A stretch of DNA of 64,000 nt from Xanthomonas sp. DAR 34887. GTDB lineage: Bacteria > Pseudomonadota > Gammaproteobacteria > Xanthomonadales > Xanthomonadaceae. The notes beneath the pieces were generated by a model. That model was not told where the DNA came from, made no database searches, and saw only the letters and a program-made list of their open reading frames with translations. Shown piece by piece: positions 1 to 7,874 of this stretch. Within the stretch, counting starts at the first letter, position 1. Each line of letters starts with the position of its first letter. A program made the translations under genes and the position numbers. The stretch is taken from positions 783,001 through 847,000 of the forward strand of contig NZ_CP162490.1 of assembly GCF_041245805.1 (NCBI RefSeq). The letters are read 5' to 3'.

Positions 1-1254
1 GCCGCCGCCGATGGGCAGGCCGGACTGGAACGCTTGCGCGCCGGCGGCATCGACCTGGCCTTCGTCGATTTCCGCATGCCCGGCATGGACGGTATCGCCT
101 TGATGCGCGCGCGCCAGGACGATGCGCAGGCCGCCGCGGTGCCGCTGGTGATGCTCACCGCCTACGCCTCCAGCAGCAACACCATCGAGGCGATGAAACT
201 CGGTGCGTTCGATCACCTGGTCAAGCCGGTGGGCCGCGCCGACATCGTCGCGGTGGTGGAGCGCGCGCTGCAGGCGCATGCCGGCGGCGCTGGCAGTGCG
301 GCACCGCCGCCGGCGCCGGCCGAAGAAGCCGGCGCGTTGCTCGGCCACAGCGCGGCGATGCGCACCGTGCACAAGCGCATCGGCCTGGCCGCGGCCTCGG
401 ACCTGCCGGTGCTGGTCAGCGGCGAGACCGGCACCGGCAAGGAATTGGTGGCGCGCGCGCTGCATCGCGCCAGCGCGCGTGCCGGTGCGGCGTTCGTGGC
501 GGTCAACTGCGCGGCGATCCCGACCGAGCTGATGGAAAGCGAACTGTTCGGCTACCGCAAGGGCGCGTTTTCCGGCGCCGTCGCCGATCGTCCAGGACTG
601 ATCCGCGAAGCCGACGGCGGCACCCTGTTCCTGGACGAGATCGGCGACATGCCGTTGCCCATGCAGGCCAAGCTGCTGCGGTTCCTGCAGGAGGGCGAGG
701 TGTCGCCGCTAGGCGGGCGCGGCGCGCAGAAGGTGGACGTGCGCGTGGTCGCCGCCACCCATCGCGAACTGGCGCAGCTGGTCGCCGACGGCCGCTTCCG
801 CAGCGACCTGCGCTACCGCCTCAACGTGGTGCCGATCGAACTGCCGCCACTGCGCGAGCGCGGCGACGACATCGTGCTGCTGGCCCAGCATTTCCTCGAG
901 GAGGGCGCCACTACGGCGCGCACGCTGTCGGCGGCGGCGCAGGCGCGGCTGCGCGCCTATCCTTGGCCGGGCAACGTGCGCGAGCTGCGCAATGCGATGC
1001 AGCGGTGCCAGGTGCTGGTGCGCACGCCGACGATCGAGGCGCACGACCTGGACGAGCTGTTGGCCGGCGATGCCGCGACGGCACCCGCCGAGGCGCCGGC
1101 GCTGACCCTGCCCGAGGCGATCGCGCAACTGGAGCAACAGATGATCCAGGCGGCACTGACCCAGGCGCAGGGCAATCGCGCCGAGGCCGCCCGCCGGCTC
1201 GGCATCCATCGCCAGCTGCTGTATCGCAAGCTCGACGATTACGGGCTGGGCTAG
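1..1254 (+). CDS. Sigma-54-dependent NtrC-family response regulator (5' end outside window)
   Basis: The reading frame is open from base 1, so the gene starts upstream; 417 residues are visible. They include most of a receiver domain (phosphoacceptor Asp in FVDFRMPG, visible residue 23; conserved Lys in HLVKPVG), an AAA+ sigma-54 activation domain and a C-terminal Fis-type helix-turn-helix (NRAEAARRLGIHRQLLYRKL). In the AAA+ domain, Walker A is GETGTGKE (visible residues 141-148) and Walker B is GGTLFLDEIGD. The loop that contacts sigma-54 reads GAFSGA (188-193) instead of the usual GAFTGA, a conservative Thr-to-Ser change. The protein should bind upstream sites and remodel RNA polymerase-sigma-54. 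A sigma-54 promoter lies 400 bp downstream, so the next two genes are plausible targets. The partner kinase is not in the window; it may lie just upstream. Confidence 0.93.
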   Translation, partial: AAADGQAGLERLRAGGIDLAFVDFRMPGMDGIALMRARQDDAQAAAVPLVMLTAYASSSNTIEAMKLGAFDHLVKPVGRADIVAVVERALQAHAGGAGSAAPPPAPAEEAGALLGHSAAMRTVHKRIGLAAASDLPVLVSGETGTGKELVARALHRASARAGAAFVAVNCAAIPTELMESELFGYRKGAFSGAVADRPGLIREADGGTLFLDEIGDMPLPMQAKLLRFLQEGEVSPLGGRGAQKVDVRVVAATHRELAQLVADGRFRSDLRYRLNVVPIELPPLRERGDDIVLLAQHFLEEGATTARTLSAAAQARLRAYPWPGNVRELRNAMQRCQVLVRTPTIEAHDLDELLAGDAATAPAEAPALTLPEAIAQLEQQMIQAALTQAQGNRAEAARRLGIHRQLLYRKLDDYGLG

Positions 1255-1422
1255 GGCGTGCCCCGCCGTTGGATCGCGCCGCGCTTGCGCAGACACCGGA
1301 CAACGAAAACGCGGCGAAGGCGCGCCTGCCCCACGCGCCGCCGCTGGACCAGGCTCATCCAAGCGCCAGACGCAGCGCCACCGCCACCAACGGATAAAAA
1401 GACCGCACCAGCAACGCCGCCG

Positions 1423-1448
1423 TTGTAGGAGCGGCTTCAGCCGCGACA
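1423..1448 (+). repeat. GTAG-type REP element, single copy
   Basis: Palindromic core GAGCGGCTTCAGCCGC after GTAG, as in the other copies of this window. The family resembles the SMAG (GTAG) repeats of Stenotrophomonas, which RAYT transposases are thought to move. It follows the response-regulator gene without a mate in inverted orientation. Confidence 0.85.
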
Positions 1449-1534
1449 CACACTACCCGTAGCCCTACAAGCCAACGGCCGAGCACACCAGCGCGTCCCA
1501 TTTACGCAGCGATAGGCAGGCGAACGAAGAGCCA

Positions 1535-1575
1535 GGTGTCCCGCTGCCGACACCGCAACTGTCCGCAAAGCGGAC
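1535..1575. promoter_or_regulatory. Two dyads, possible upstream activator sites
   Basis: GGTGTC-N8-GACACC (1535-1554) and the perfect GTCCGC-AAA-GCGGAC (1561-1575) lie about 132 and 109 bp upstream of the transcription start predicted from the sigma-54 element. That is the usual distance for enhancer sites of NtrC-type activators. A third GACACC occurs at 1594. Assignment to the neighbouring regulator is inference. Confidence 0.4.
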
Positions 1576-1650
1576 GACAGTGGATGAAGCGCAGACACCC
1601 GTCGTGGCTCCCTCCAAGCATTACTTGTTTTAAATCAAGTAGTTGAAAGT

Positions 1651-1665
1651 TGGCACGGATACTGC
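1651..1665 (+). promoter_or_regulatory. Sigma-54 (-24/-12) promoter
   Basis: TGGCAC-N5-CTGC, with GG at 1652-1653 and GC at 1664-1665, exactly 12 bp apart. It differs from the consensus TGGCAC-N5-TTGC by one base. The predicted start is near 1677, giving a leader of about 36 nt for the gene at 1713. Confidence 0.7.
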
Positions 1666-1712
1666 GGTGACCTCTGCACAGGCGGACCCCTTGCCGCCCT
1701 GGAGAACTTCCG

Positions 1713-2522
1713 ATGATCCGTCGCAGCGCACTCGCTTTCTCGCTGGCCATCGCCACCGCCACTGCTGCCGCGCAGGTGCCGGCGCCTCCCGCGGCCCCGC
1801 CTGCCGCGGCGGCCGGCATCGCGCCGCCGCCCGCACCGCCGGCGCCCCCTGCGCCTCCCGCGCCTCCCGCGGCGATCGCCGCCGCGCCGGTCACTGTCGA
1901 AGGCACGATCGACCGCTTCATGCTCAATCCCAACGGCGAGGTCGACGGGCTGTGGCTGCGCGACGGCACCCAGGTCGGCTTCCCGCCGCACCTGTCGGCC
2001 GAACTGCAGGCCGCGGTGCGCCGCGGCGATGCGGTGACCGTGCAGGGCTATCGCCTGGGCACGCTGCCGCTGCTGCAGGCCAGCACGATCAGCGCGCGCC
2101 GCAGCGGCAAGCAGGTGGTGGACCGCCCGCCGAACCCGCTGGCCGGTCCGCCCGCACCGCCGGCCCCGCCTGCGTTGAATCAGATGCAGGCCGAAGGCCG
2201 CATCGAACGCCTGGTCTATGGTCCGCGCGGCGACACCGCCGGCGTGTTGCTCAGCGACGGCACTGTGGTGCGGATGCCGCCGCATGTGGCCGTGCAGTAC
2301 GGCACGCTGTTGCGCGTCGGCGCGCCGCTGAGCGTCAGCGGTTTCGGCGTGGCGACCGCGGCCGGCCGCTCGCTCGAGGCGACCCAGCTCGGCCGCGACC
2401 GTGCCTCGCAGCGCACCCTGTTCGCGCCGCCCGCACCGCCGGCCGCACCGGCCGCGCCGCCGCCGCCGGGCGGTCCCGCTACGCCTGCCGCACCGCCGGT
2501 GCCGCCGCCGGCGCCGCGCTGA
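1713..2522 (+). CDS. Exported Pro/Ala-rich protein with two copies of an unknown ~65-residue domain
   Basis: 269 residues with a Sec-type signal (MIRRSALAFSLAIATATAAA), a Pro/Ala linker (about 22-58), and two copies of a domain at about 62-130 and 159-228. Each copy has the pattern G-x-I-x-R-[FL]-x-x-[NG]-[PG]-x-G-[ED], a D-G-[TS] turn, then PPH[LV] and a closing beta-like stretch ending in V-x-G. The same domain occurs twice in the next gene. The beta-rich, Gly/Asp-turn character suggests a small barrel (OB-like), but no function is known to me. ATG 1713 has GGAG at 1701-1704. The sigma-54 promoter upstream suggests conditional expression. Many PPAPP tracts make the linkers extended. Confidence 0.8.
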   Translation: MIRRSALAFSLAIATATAAAQVPAPPAAPPAAAAGIAPPPAPPAPPAPPAPPAAIAAAPVTVEGTIDRFMLNPNGEVDGLWLRDGTQVGFPPHLSAELQAAVRRGDAVTVQGYRLGTLPLLQASTISARRSGKQVVDRPPNPLAGPPAPPAPPALNQMQAEGRIERLVYGPRGDTAGVLLSDGTVVRMPPHVAVQYGTLLRVGAPLSVSGFGVATAAGRSLEATQLGRDRASQRTLFAPPAPPAAPAAPPPPGGPATPAAPPVPPPAPR

Positions 2523-2617
2523 TCCGCCTGCCCGTGTGACCCCGGCGCCCGCTGCCTGCCGCGGCGGGCGCCGCGACCGGCGCTGCCGGTTCCCCCCACC
2601 TTCATTGGAGTAACGCC

Positions 2618-3283
2618 ATGCATTGGGTCGATCCCGATTACCTGCCGGAAACCCGCGGCACGCTCGCCCGCTTCCTGCTCAATCCCAAGGCCGAGGTCGA
2701 TGGCCTGCTGCTCGACGACGGCACCGAGGTGCACACCGCGCCGCATCTGTCGGCGCAATTGCTGAAAACGCTCAAGCCGGGCATCGCGCTCGGCGTGCGC
2801 GGACTCAAGCCCTACGGCGTGGACATGCTGGTCGCGCTGGCGATCGATCCCGACGGCGGCAAACGCATCGCCGATCGCGGGCCGCATGGACCGCACGCCG
2901 AGCACAAGCCGGGCAAGAAGCCGGAGAAATCCGCGAAACCCGAGAAGCACGAAAAGCCCGAAAAACCGGCCAGAATCCAGCACAGCGGGGTCGTCGCGCG
3001 GCTGTTGCACGGACCGCACGGGCAGGTGCACGGCGCGCTGCTCGAAGACGACAGCACCGTGCGCTTCCCGCCGCACGCCGCCGCGCCCCTGGCCAAATGG
3101 CTGACGGTGGGCAAGCCGCTGGCGGTGGAGGGCCACGCGCTGGTCTCGCCGTACGGCACGGTGATCCATGCGCAGGCGCTGGGCGCGAAAGCGTCGGCGT
3201 TGCAGCCGATCGCGCCCAAGCCGCATCCGCCCAAGCCGCACGACGCCGACAAGCCCAAGCCGAAGCCCAAACCCAAGCACTGA
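2618..3283 (+). CDS. Unknown protein with two copies of the same domain, Lys/Pro linkers, no signal peptide
   Basis: 221 residues, paralogous to the upstream gene, with domain copies at about 12-80 (RFLLNPKAEVDG, LDDGTEV, APHLS) and 121-190 (RLLHGPHGQVHG, EDDSTV, PPHAA). Unlike its neighbour it lacks a signal peptide. Its linker (about 97-119) and tail are rich in Lys and Pro, repeating KPEK and KPKP, instead of Pro/Ala. ATG 2618 has GGAG at 2607-2610. The gap to the upstream gene is 95 bp with no obvious promoter, so co-transcription is likely. The basic linkers could bind nucleic acid or acidic polymers; that is inference only. Confidence 0.8.
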   Translation: MHWVDPDYLPETRGTLARFLLNPKAEVDGLLLDDGTEVHTAPHLSAQLLKTLKPGIALGVRGLKPYGVDMLVALAIDPDGGKRIADRGPHGPHAEHKPGKKPEKSAKPEKHEKPEKPARIQHSGVVARLLHGPHGQVHGALLEDDSTVRFPPHAAAPLAKWLTVGKPLAVEGHALVSPYGTVIHAQALGAKASALQPIAPKPHPPKPHDADKPKPKPKPKH

Positions 3284-3449
3284 ACCGGGCGAGAGGCGGT
3301 CGCGGTGACGCGGCCGCCCCTGCGCCGCGTATCGTTTCGCGTCCGTCGCGGTGTCTGCGATGGCGCTCTCAGGATCCCGCCATGTCGTTCTTTCGCTGTG
3401 CGCCTCGCTATGGCTTTCCGTTTCCGTCCGCCCGCCTGGCGGTGCGGCG

Positions 3450-4718
3450 ATGAGCGCGCGGCCGGCCGCCGCGCCTGGCGCCCGTCCGCGCGGCACGCGC
3501 GCGCTGGAAGCGCTGAACTTCACCCTGGCCGATGTGCAGGACGGGCTCGGTCCGTTCCTGAGCGTGTTCCTGCAATCCAAGGGCTGGTCGCTGGGGGCGA
3601 TCGGCTCGGTGATGAGCATCGGCGGCATCGCCGGCATGCTCGCCACCACGCCGGGCGGCGCGCTGGTCGATGCGACCAAACGCAAGCGCAGCATCGTGGT
3701 GGTCGGCTGCACGCTGATCCTGCTGGCCTCGGCACTGCTGTGGTGGTCGCCGAACTTCGCCGGCGTGGTGACCGCGCAGGTGATGACCGCGCTCGCTGCC
3801 GCGGCGCTGGGTCCGGCATTGTCGGGCATCACCCTGGGGCTGGTGCGGCAGGCAGGGTTCGATCACCAGATCGCACGCAACCAGGTCGGCAGCCACGCCG
3901 GCAACGTGGTCGCGGCGGCGCTGGCCGGCCTGCTAGGCTGGAAATTCGGCTTCGGCGCGGTGTTCGTGCTGACCGGGTGCTTCGGCGTGCTGGCGATCGC
4001 CTCGGTGCTGCTGATTCCGCGCGATGCGATCGACCATCGCGCCGCGCGCGGCTTGGCCGAGAGCGGCGCGCACGGTGCCGACCACGCCAGTGGCTGGTCC
4101 GTCCTGCTGACCTGCAAGCCGTTGCTGGTGTTGGCCCTGGCGCTGGCGCTGTTCCACCTGGGCAACGCGGCGATGCTGCCGCTGTACGGCATGGCCGTGG
4201 TCGCCGCGCACCAGGGCGATCCCAGTGCGCTGACCGCGACCACGATCATCGTCGCGCAGGCGACGATGGTGGTGGCCTCGCTGCTGGCGATGCGCCTGAT
4301 CCGCGTGCGCGGGCATTGGTGGGTGATGCTGCTGACCTTCCTCGCGCTGCCGCTGCGCGGCCTGATCGCGGCCAGCCTGATCCACGCCTGGGGCGTGTTT
4401 CCGGTACAGATCCTCGACGGCGTCGGTGCCGGCCTGCAGAGCGTGGTAGTGCCGGCGTTGGTGGCGCGGTTGCTGCAGGGCACCGGCCGGGTCAACGTCG
4501 GCCAGGGCGCGGTGATGACGGTGCAGGGCATCGGCGCGGCGCTGAGTCCGGCGCTGGGTGGCTGGATCGCGCAGGACTTCGGTTACCGCACCGCGTTCCT
4601 GCTGCTCGGCGGCATCTCGCTGCTGTCGCTGGCGCTGTGGGTGGGGTTCCGCAAGCAGTTGCTGCAGGTGGCCGGCGGGCCGGCGACCGCGGCCGCCGTG
4701 GCGCCAGTGCCGGCGTGA
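3450..4718 (+). CDS. Major facilitator superfamily transporter
   Basis: 422 residues from ATG 3450, with about 12 hydrophobic segments. The N-terminal part (FTLADVQDGLGPFLSVFLQSK) is followed by an MFS-like loop with GGALVDATKRKR after the second segment. The substrate cannot be told from sequence. In-frame starts at 3351 and 3360 would add a 33- or 30-residue leader; 3450 is preferred because the N-terminus just before the first helix is then normal. It converges on the cysG-like gene, 27 bp apart. Confidence 0.85.
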   Translation: MSARPAAAPGARPRGTRALEALNFTLADVQDGLGPFLSVFLQSKGWSLGAIGSVMSIGGIAGMLATTPGGALVDATKRKRSIVVVGCTLILLASALLWWSPNFAGVVTAQVMTALAAAALGPALSGITLGLVRQAGFDHQIARNQVGSHAGNVVAAALAGLLGWKFGFGAVFVLTGCFGVLAIASVLLIPRDAIDHRAARGLAESGAHGADHASGWSVLLTCKPLLVLALALALFHLGNAAMLPLYGMAVVAAHQGDPSALTATTIIVAQATMVVASLLAMRLIRVRGHWWVMLLTFLALPLRGLIAASLIHAWGVFPVQILDGVGAGLQSVVVPALVARLLQGTGRVNVGQGAVMTVQGIGAALSPALGGWIAQDFGYRTAFLLLGGISLLSLALWVGFRKQLLQVAGGPATAAAVAPVPA

Positions 4719-4745
4719 CGCGCGGCCGCGATCGCGCTGCGCCGA

Positions 4746-5732
4746 TCAGTCCAATGCCACACCCGCGACCACGTCGCAGGCGATGCCGGCAGCGGCCAGT
4801 TGCGTGGCCAGCTGCGCATGCGGCAACTGGCGGAACGCATCGCCCGGCTTCAGGCTGACCACGCGCTGCCCCGCCTGCACCTGTTCGATCAGCAAGGCCA
4901 GATGCGCATCGGCGTCGGCCGGCAGCGGCTGGCGCGTCGCATCGCGGCGCGCCAGGCTCAGCACCGCGGCGTCCACGGCCGGATCGCACAGCAGCAGATC
5001 GGCCTGGTTCAACGCACGCAGCGCCTTCAGCGTTAGCGCGCCGGGATCGCCGTTGCCGGTGCCGACCAGCCACACGCTGCCGCGGCGCGGCACCTCCTGC
5101 TCGCTGCGCTGCAGGGCGTCGTGGAACGCCTGTTCGGCCGCCTGCGTCTGCCCGCTCTGCAGCAGCACCTGCACCGGCCCTTCCAGCACCTGTTCGAACC
5201 AGCGCCGGCGCTGCGCCAGTTGCGGCAGGCGCGCGCGGATCGCCTCGCGGTGGCGCGCGAACAGCTGCGCCAGCTGCGCATAGGAATGGTCCAGCTCGCT
5301 CTCCCAGCGTTCGCGCAGGCGCCGCGCCAGCATCGGCGCCGCGCCGCTGGAGGAGATCGCCACCAGCAGCGGATCGCGGTCGATGATTGCCGGCACCTGG
5401 AACGTGGACAGCTCGGCATCGTCGACCACGTTGACCAGCTTGCGGCGCTGCCCGGCCTGCGCGGCGAGCTCGCGGTTGAAGGCGTTGTCGTCGGTGGCCG
5501 CGACCACCAGCCAGGCCTCGTCCAGCCATTGCGGATCGAACGCGCCATCGACCCGCTGCAGCCGGCCCTGCGCCAGCCACTGCGCCACTGTGGCGTTGAG
5601 CGCATGCGCGTACACCAGCACCTGCGCGCTGGCATGCAGCAGCGCCTCGATCTTGCGCATCGCCACCTCGCCGCCGCCGACCACCAGCACGCGGCGCCCG
5701 CCCAGATCGGCGAACAAGGGATACAGCGGCAT
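4746..5732 (-). CDS. cysG: CysG-like precorrin-2 dehydrogenase/ferrochelatase with truncated SUMT half
   Basis: 328 residues. The N-terminal part (MPLYPLFADLGGRRVLVVGG, then GEVAMRKIEALL) is the NAD-binding precorrin-2 dehydrogenase/ferrochelatase module of siroheme synthase, with the dimerisation region up to about residue 200. The C-terminal ~110 residues match only the first half of the uroporphyrinogen methyltransferase module: VGTGNGDPGALTLKAL, then VVSLKPGDAFRQL, and it stops just after DVVAGV. The SAM-binding second half is missing, so this part cannot be active alone. The complete CobA at 17175 can supply the methylation step. Start 5732 is chosen for AGGAG on the minus strand just upstream. 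It is divergent from nasT and supplies siroheme for NirB. Confidence 0.88.
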   Translation of the reverse strand: MPLYPLFADLGGRRVLVVGGGEVAMRKIEALLHASAQVLVYAHALNATVAQWLAQGRLQRVDGAFDPQWLDEAWLVVAATDDNAFNRELAAQAGQRRKLVNVVDDAELSTFQVPAIIDRDPLLVAISSSGAAPMLARRLRERWESELDHSYAQLAQLFARHREAIRARLPQLAQRRRWFEQVLEGPVQVLLQSGQTQAAEQAFHDALQRSEQEVPRRGSVWLVGTGNGDPGALTLKALRALNQADLLLCDPAVDAAVLSLARRDATRQPLPADADAHLALLIEQVQAGQRVVSLKPGDAFRQLPHAQLATQLAAAGIACDVVAGVALD

Positions 5733-5776
5733 GCGGACTCCTGCGGGGTGGGGACGGCTCGCGGCGGACGCGTGTT

Positions 5777-5790
5777 GCATGGCACCATGC
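5777..5790. promoter_or_regulatory. Dyad in the cysG/nasT divergent region
   Basis: GCATGG-CA-CCATGC lies in the 89-bp gap between the divergent cysG-like gene and nasT. It has the size of an operator, but the factor is unknown. No good -35/-10 or -24/-12 element was found in this gap. Confidence 0.35.
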
Positions 5791-5821
5791 GGCTCAGCCA
5801 ACTTCCGTTAGCCAGGCCTGA

Positions 5822-6397
5822 ATGCTGCGCGTCCTGCTGGTCAACGATACCGAAAAGCCGATCGGGCAGCTGCGCCAGGCGCTGCTCGACGCCGGCTACG
5901 AGGTGTTGGACGAGGTCGCGGCGGCTCCGGCGCTGCTCAAGGCGGTGTCCACCCAGCAGCCGGACGTGGTCATCATCGACGTCGATTCGCCTTCGCGCGA
6001 CACGCTCGAGCAACTGGCGCTGATCCACCGCCAGGCGCCGCGCCCGGTGGTGATGTTCTCCGCCGACGGCGACGACCAACTGATCCGCGCCGCGGTGAGC
6101 GCCGGGGTCACCACCTACGTGGTCGACGGCCTGGCGCCGGCGCGGCTGGCGCCGATCGTGCAGGTGGCGCTGGCGCGCTTCGAACAGGAGGCGGGCATGC
6201 GCCGGCAACTGGACGAAGTGCAGGGCAAGCTGCGCGACCGCGAGCAGATCGACCGCGCCAAGCGCCTGCTGATGGACAAGCGCGGCATGAGCGAGAACGA
6301 GGCCTACGCCGCGCTGCGGCAGCAGGCGATGAAGCAAGGACTGAAGCTGGCCGAGGTCGCCCAGCGCATCCTCGCCATGGCCGACCTGCTGGGATGA
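5822..6397 (+). CDS. nasT: NasT, ANTAR-domain nitrate-responsive antiterminator
   Basis: 191 residues: a receiver-like domain (1-120) and a C-terminal ANTAR RNA-binding domain (about 128-188; REQIDRAKRLLMDKRGMSE). D53 sits at the phosphoacceptor position, but the usual acidic pair reads N8-D9, which fits control by protein binding, not phosphorylation. In the known NasST system, NasS sequesters NasT until nitrate or nitrite binds. Freed NasT then binds paired hexaloop hairpins in the nas leader RNA and prevents termination. Such hairpins are present at 9646-9710. nasS follows after 7 bp. Confidence 0.93.
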   Translation: MLRVLLVNDTEKPIGQLRQALLDAGYEVLDEVAAAPALLKAVSTQQPDVVIIDVDSPSRDTLEQLALIHRQAPRPVVMFSADGDDQLIRAAVSAGVTTYVVDGLAPARLAPIVQVALARFEQEAGMRRQLDEVQGKLRDREQIDRAKRLLMDKRGMSENEAYAALRQQAMKQGLKLAEVAQRILAMADLLG

Positions 6398-6404
6398 GGA
6401 AGCG

Positions 6405-7520
6405 ATGAGCGCACCACTGCACCCCGAACCGCGCACGCTGCGCCTGGGCTACCTGCCGCTGATCGACTGCGCGCCGCTGATCGCCGCGGTACGGCTGGGG
6501 CTGGACCGCCGCCACGGCCTGCGCCTGGACCTGCAGCGGCAGGCGTCGTGGGCGGCGGTACGCGACAAGTTGCTGTCCGGCGAACTGGACGCGGCGCACG
6601 CACTGGCCGGCCTGGTCTACGGCGTGGAATGCGGCATCGGCGGACCGCAGGCGGACATGGCGATCCTGCTCACCCTCAACCAGAACGGCCAGGCCATCAC
6701 CCTGGCGCCGGCGCTGGCCGACGCACTGGCGCAAGGCACGCCGCTGCGCAGCGCACTGGCCGCGCTCGGGCGCCCGCCGGTGTTCGCGCAGACCTTCCCC
6801 ACCGGCACCCACGCGATGTGGCTGTACTACTGGCTGGCGGCGCAGGGCGTGGACCCGATCGGCGATCTCCAGGTGGTGACCCTGCCGCCGCCGCAGATGC
6901 CCGACGCGCTGGCGCGCGGCGAACTGGACGGCTACTGCGCCGGCGAACCGTGGGCGGCGCAGGCCGAGGCGATGGGCGTGGGCCGGCGCGCGATCCGCAG
7001 CGGCGCACTGTGGCCTGGTCATCCGGAGAAAGTGTTGGCCTGCCGCCGCGCTTTCGCCGCACTGCAGCCGGAGCTGGCGACCGCGCTGACCGCCACGCTG
7101 CTCGAAGCCTGCCGCTGGCTCGACGATGCCGCGCATCGTCGCGAAGCGGTGGCGTGGCTGGCCGATCCCGACGTGATCGGCTTGCCGGACGAGCGCATCG
7201 CAGCGTGCCTGCTGCCGGGCGGCGCCGCCGATGACGGCGCCGATCCGCAGGGTCTGCGCTTCCATGCGGGCGGGATGGCGAACATGCCGTGGCTGTCGGA
7301 CGGACGCTGGTTCCTGCAGCAGTTCCGGCGCTGGGGATGGTTGCCGGCGAGCGAAGCGGGGGCCGCGCAGGATGCGGCGCACGATGCGCAGATCGTGGCG
7401 CGGGTGCATCGGTTGGAGACGTACCGTGCGGCGGCTTCGCAGCTGGGGATCGCAGTGCCGGGGCGCGACGAGCGCGAGGATGGGTTGCCGGATTGGCAGG
7501 CTGGACGTGCGCCTGCTTAG
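6405..7520 (+). CDS. nasS: NasS, nitrate/nitrite sensor of the NrtA/CmpA family
   Basis: 371 residues, resembling the periplasmic nitrate-binding proteins NrtA/CmpA (LRLGYLPLIDCAPLIAAVRL, GIGGPQADMAILLTLNQNGQ, FPTGTHAMWLYYWLAAQGVD, GYCAGEPW) but without a signal peptide, as expected of cytoplasmic NasS. It binds nitrate or nitrite and holds NasT inactive in their absence. ATG 6405 has GAGGA just upstream and follows nasT by 7 bp, so the two are co-transcribed. The reading frame stays open for 47 codons beyond the TAG at 7518. Confidence 0.92.
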   Translation: MSAPLHPEPRTLRLGYLPLIDCAPLIAAVRLGLDRRHGLRLDLQRQASWAAVRDKLLSGELDAAHALAGLVYGVECGIGGPQADMAILLTLNQNGQAITLAPALADALAQGTPLRSALAALGRPPVFAQTFPTGTHAMWLYYWLAAQGVDPIGDLQVVTLPPPQMPDALARGELDGYCAGEPWAAQAEAMGVGRRAIRSGALWPGHPEKVLACRRAFAALQPELATALTATLLEACRWLDDAAHRREAVAWLADPDVIGLPDERIAACLLPGGAADDGADPQGLRFHAGGMANMPWLSDGRWFLQQFRRWGWLPASEAGAAQDAAHDAQIVARVHRLETYRAAASQLGIAVPGRDEREDGLPDWQAGRAPA

Positions 7521-7664
7521 TCACTGCGCTGGTCGGAGCGACGTAGCGTCGGCAGTCTCGGCGTAGGCACGTTCGACTTTTCAGAGGCGCTGGAGCAACC
7601 GCAGCGCTTCAAGGCGCTGCTCAAGACCGCCCGGGGACCACTGCAGCGGTCCATCGCCTGGTGA
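7521..7664 (+). pseudogene. Possible coding remnant after nasS
   Basis: In the nasS frame, 47 further codons are open and end with TGA at 7662-7664. The last 31 residues (from TFDFSEALEQPQRFKALL to RGPLQRSIAW) look like the amphipathic C-terminus of a real protein. No start codon or ribosome site was found, so this may be the end of a deleted gene or chance. The rest of the 354-bp gap (7665-7874) shows no feature I can name. Confidence 0.3.
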
Positions 7665-7874
7665 CGAGCCCGGCGCCTTGGGGAACGCCGAACCTTGCCG
7701 CCGGCTGCTTCTGGTCCGCTAGGCGATTGCATCGGCTGGACGACCGCGTACGCAATGCCGAACCGACGGGCTGGTTTCTGGAGCGAGCGGGTCGGAATCC
7801 GCAGTCCGGCGCGGCATACTCCGTCGACGTCGCTTCGCCGCGCGACCGAACGCATGCTCGCCCATGGATGACGA

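Larger units (their letters stand above)
1255..1712. other. 458-bp intergenic region with REP, two palindromes and a sigma-54 promoter
   Basis: No convincing gene is seen. The region holds a single REP palindrome (1423-1448), two dyads (1535-1554 and 1561-1575) and a -24/-12 element (1651-1665), then a Shine-Dalgarno GGAG at 1701-1704 for the gene starting at 1713. Confidence 0.7.

Noticed and set aside
5781..5795. TGGCAC at 5781 as a sigma-54 promoter for nasT
   Set aside because: The -12 position reads GGCT in place of TTGC, so only half of the element is present.
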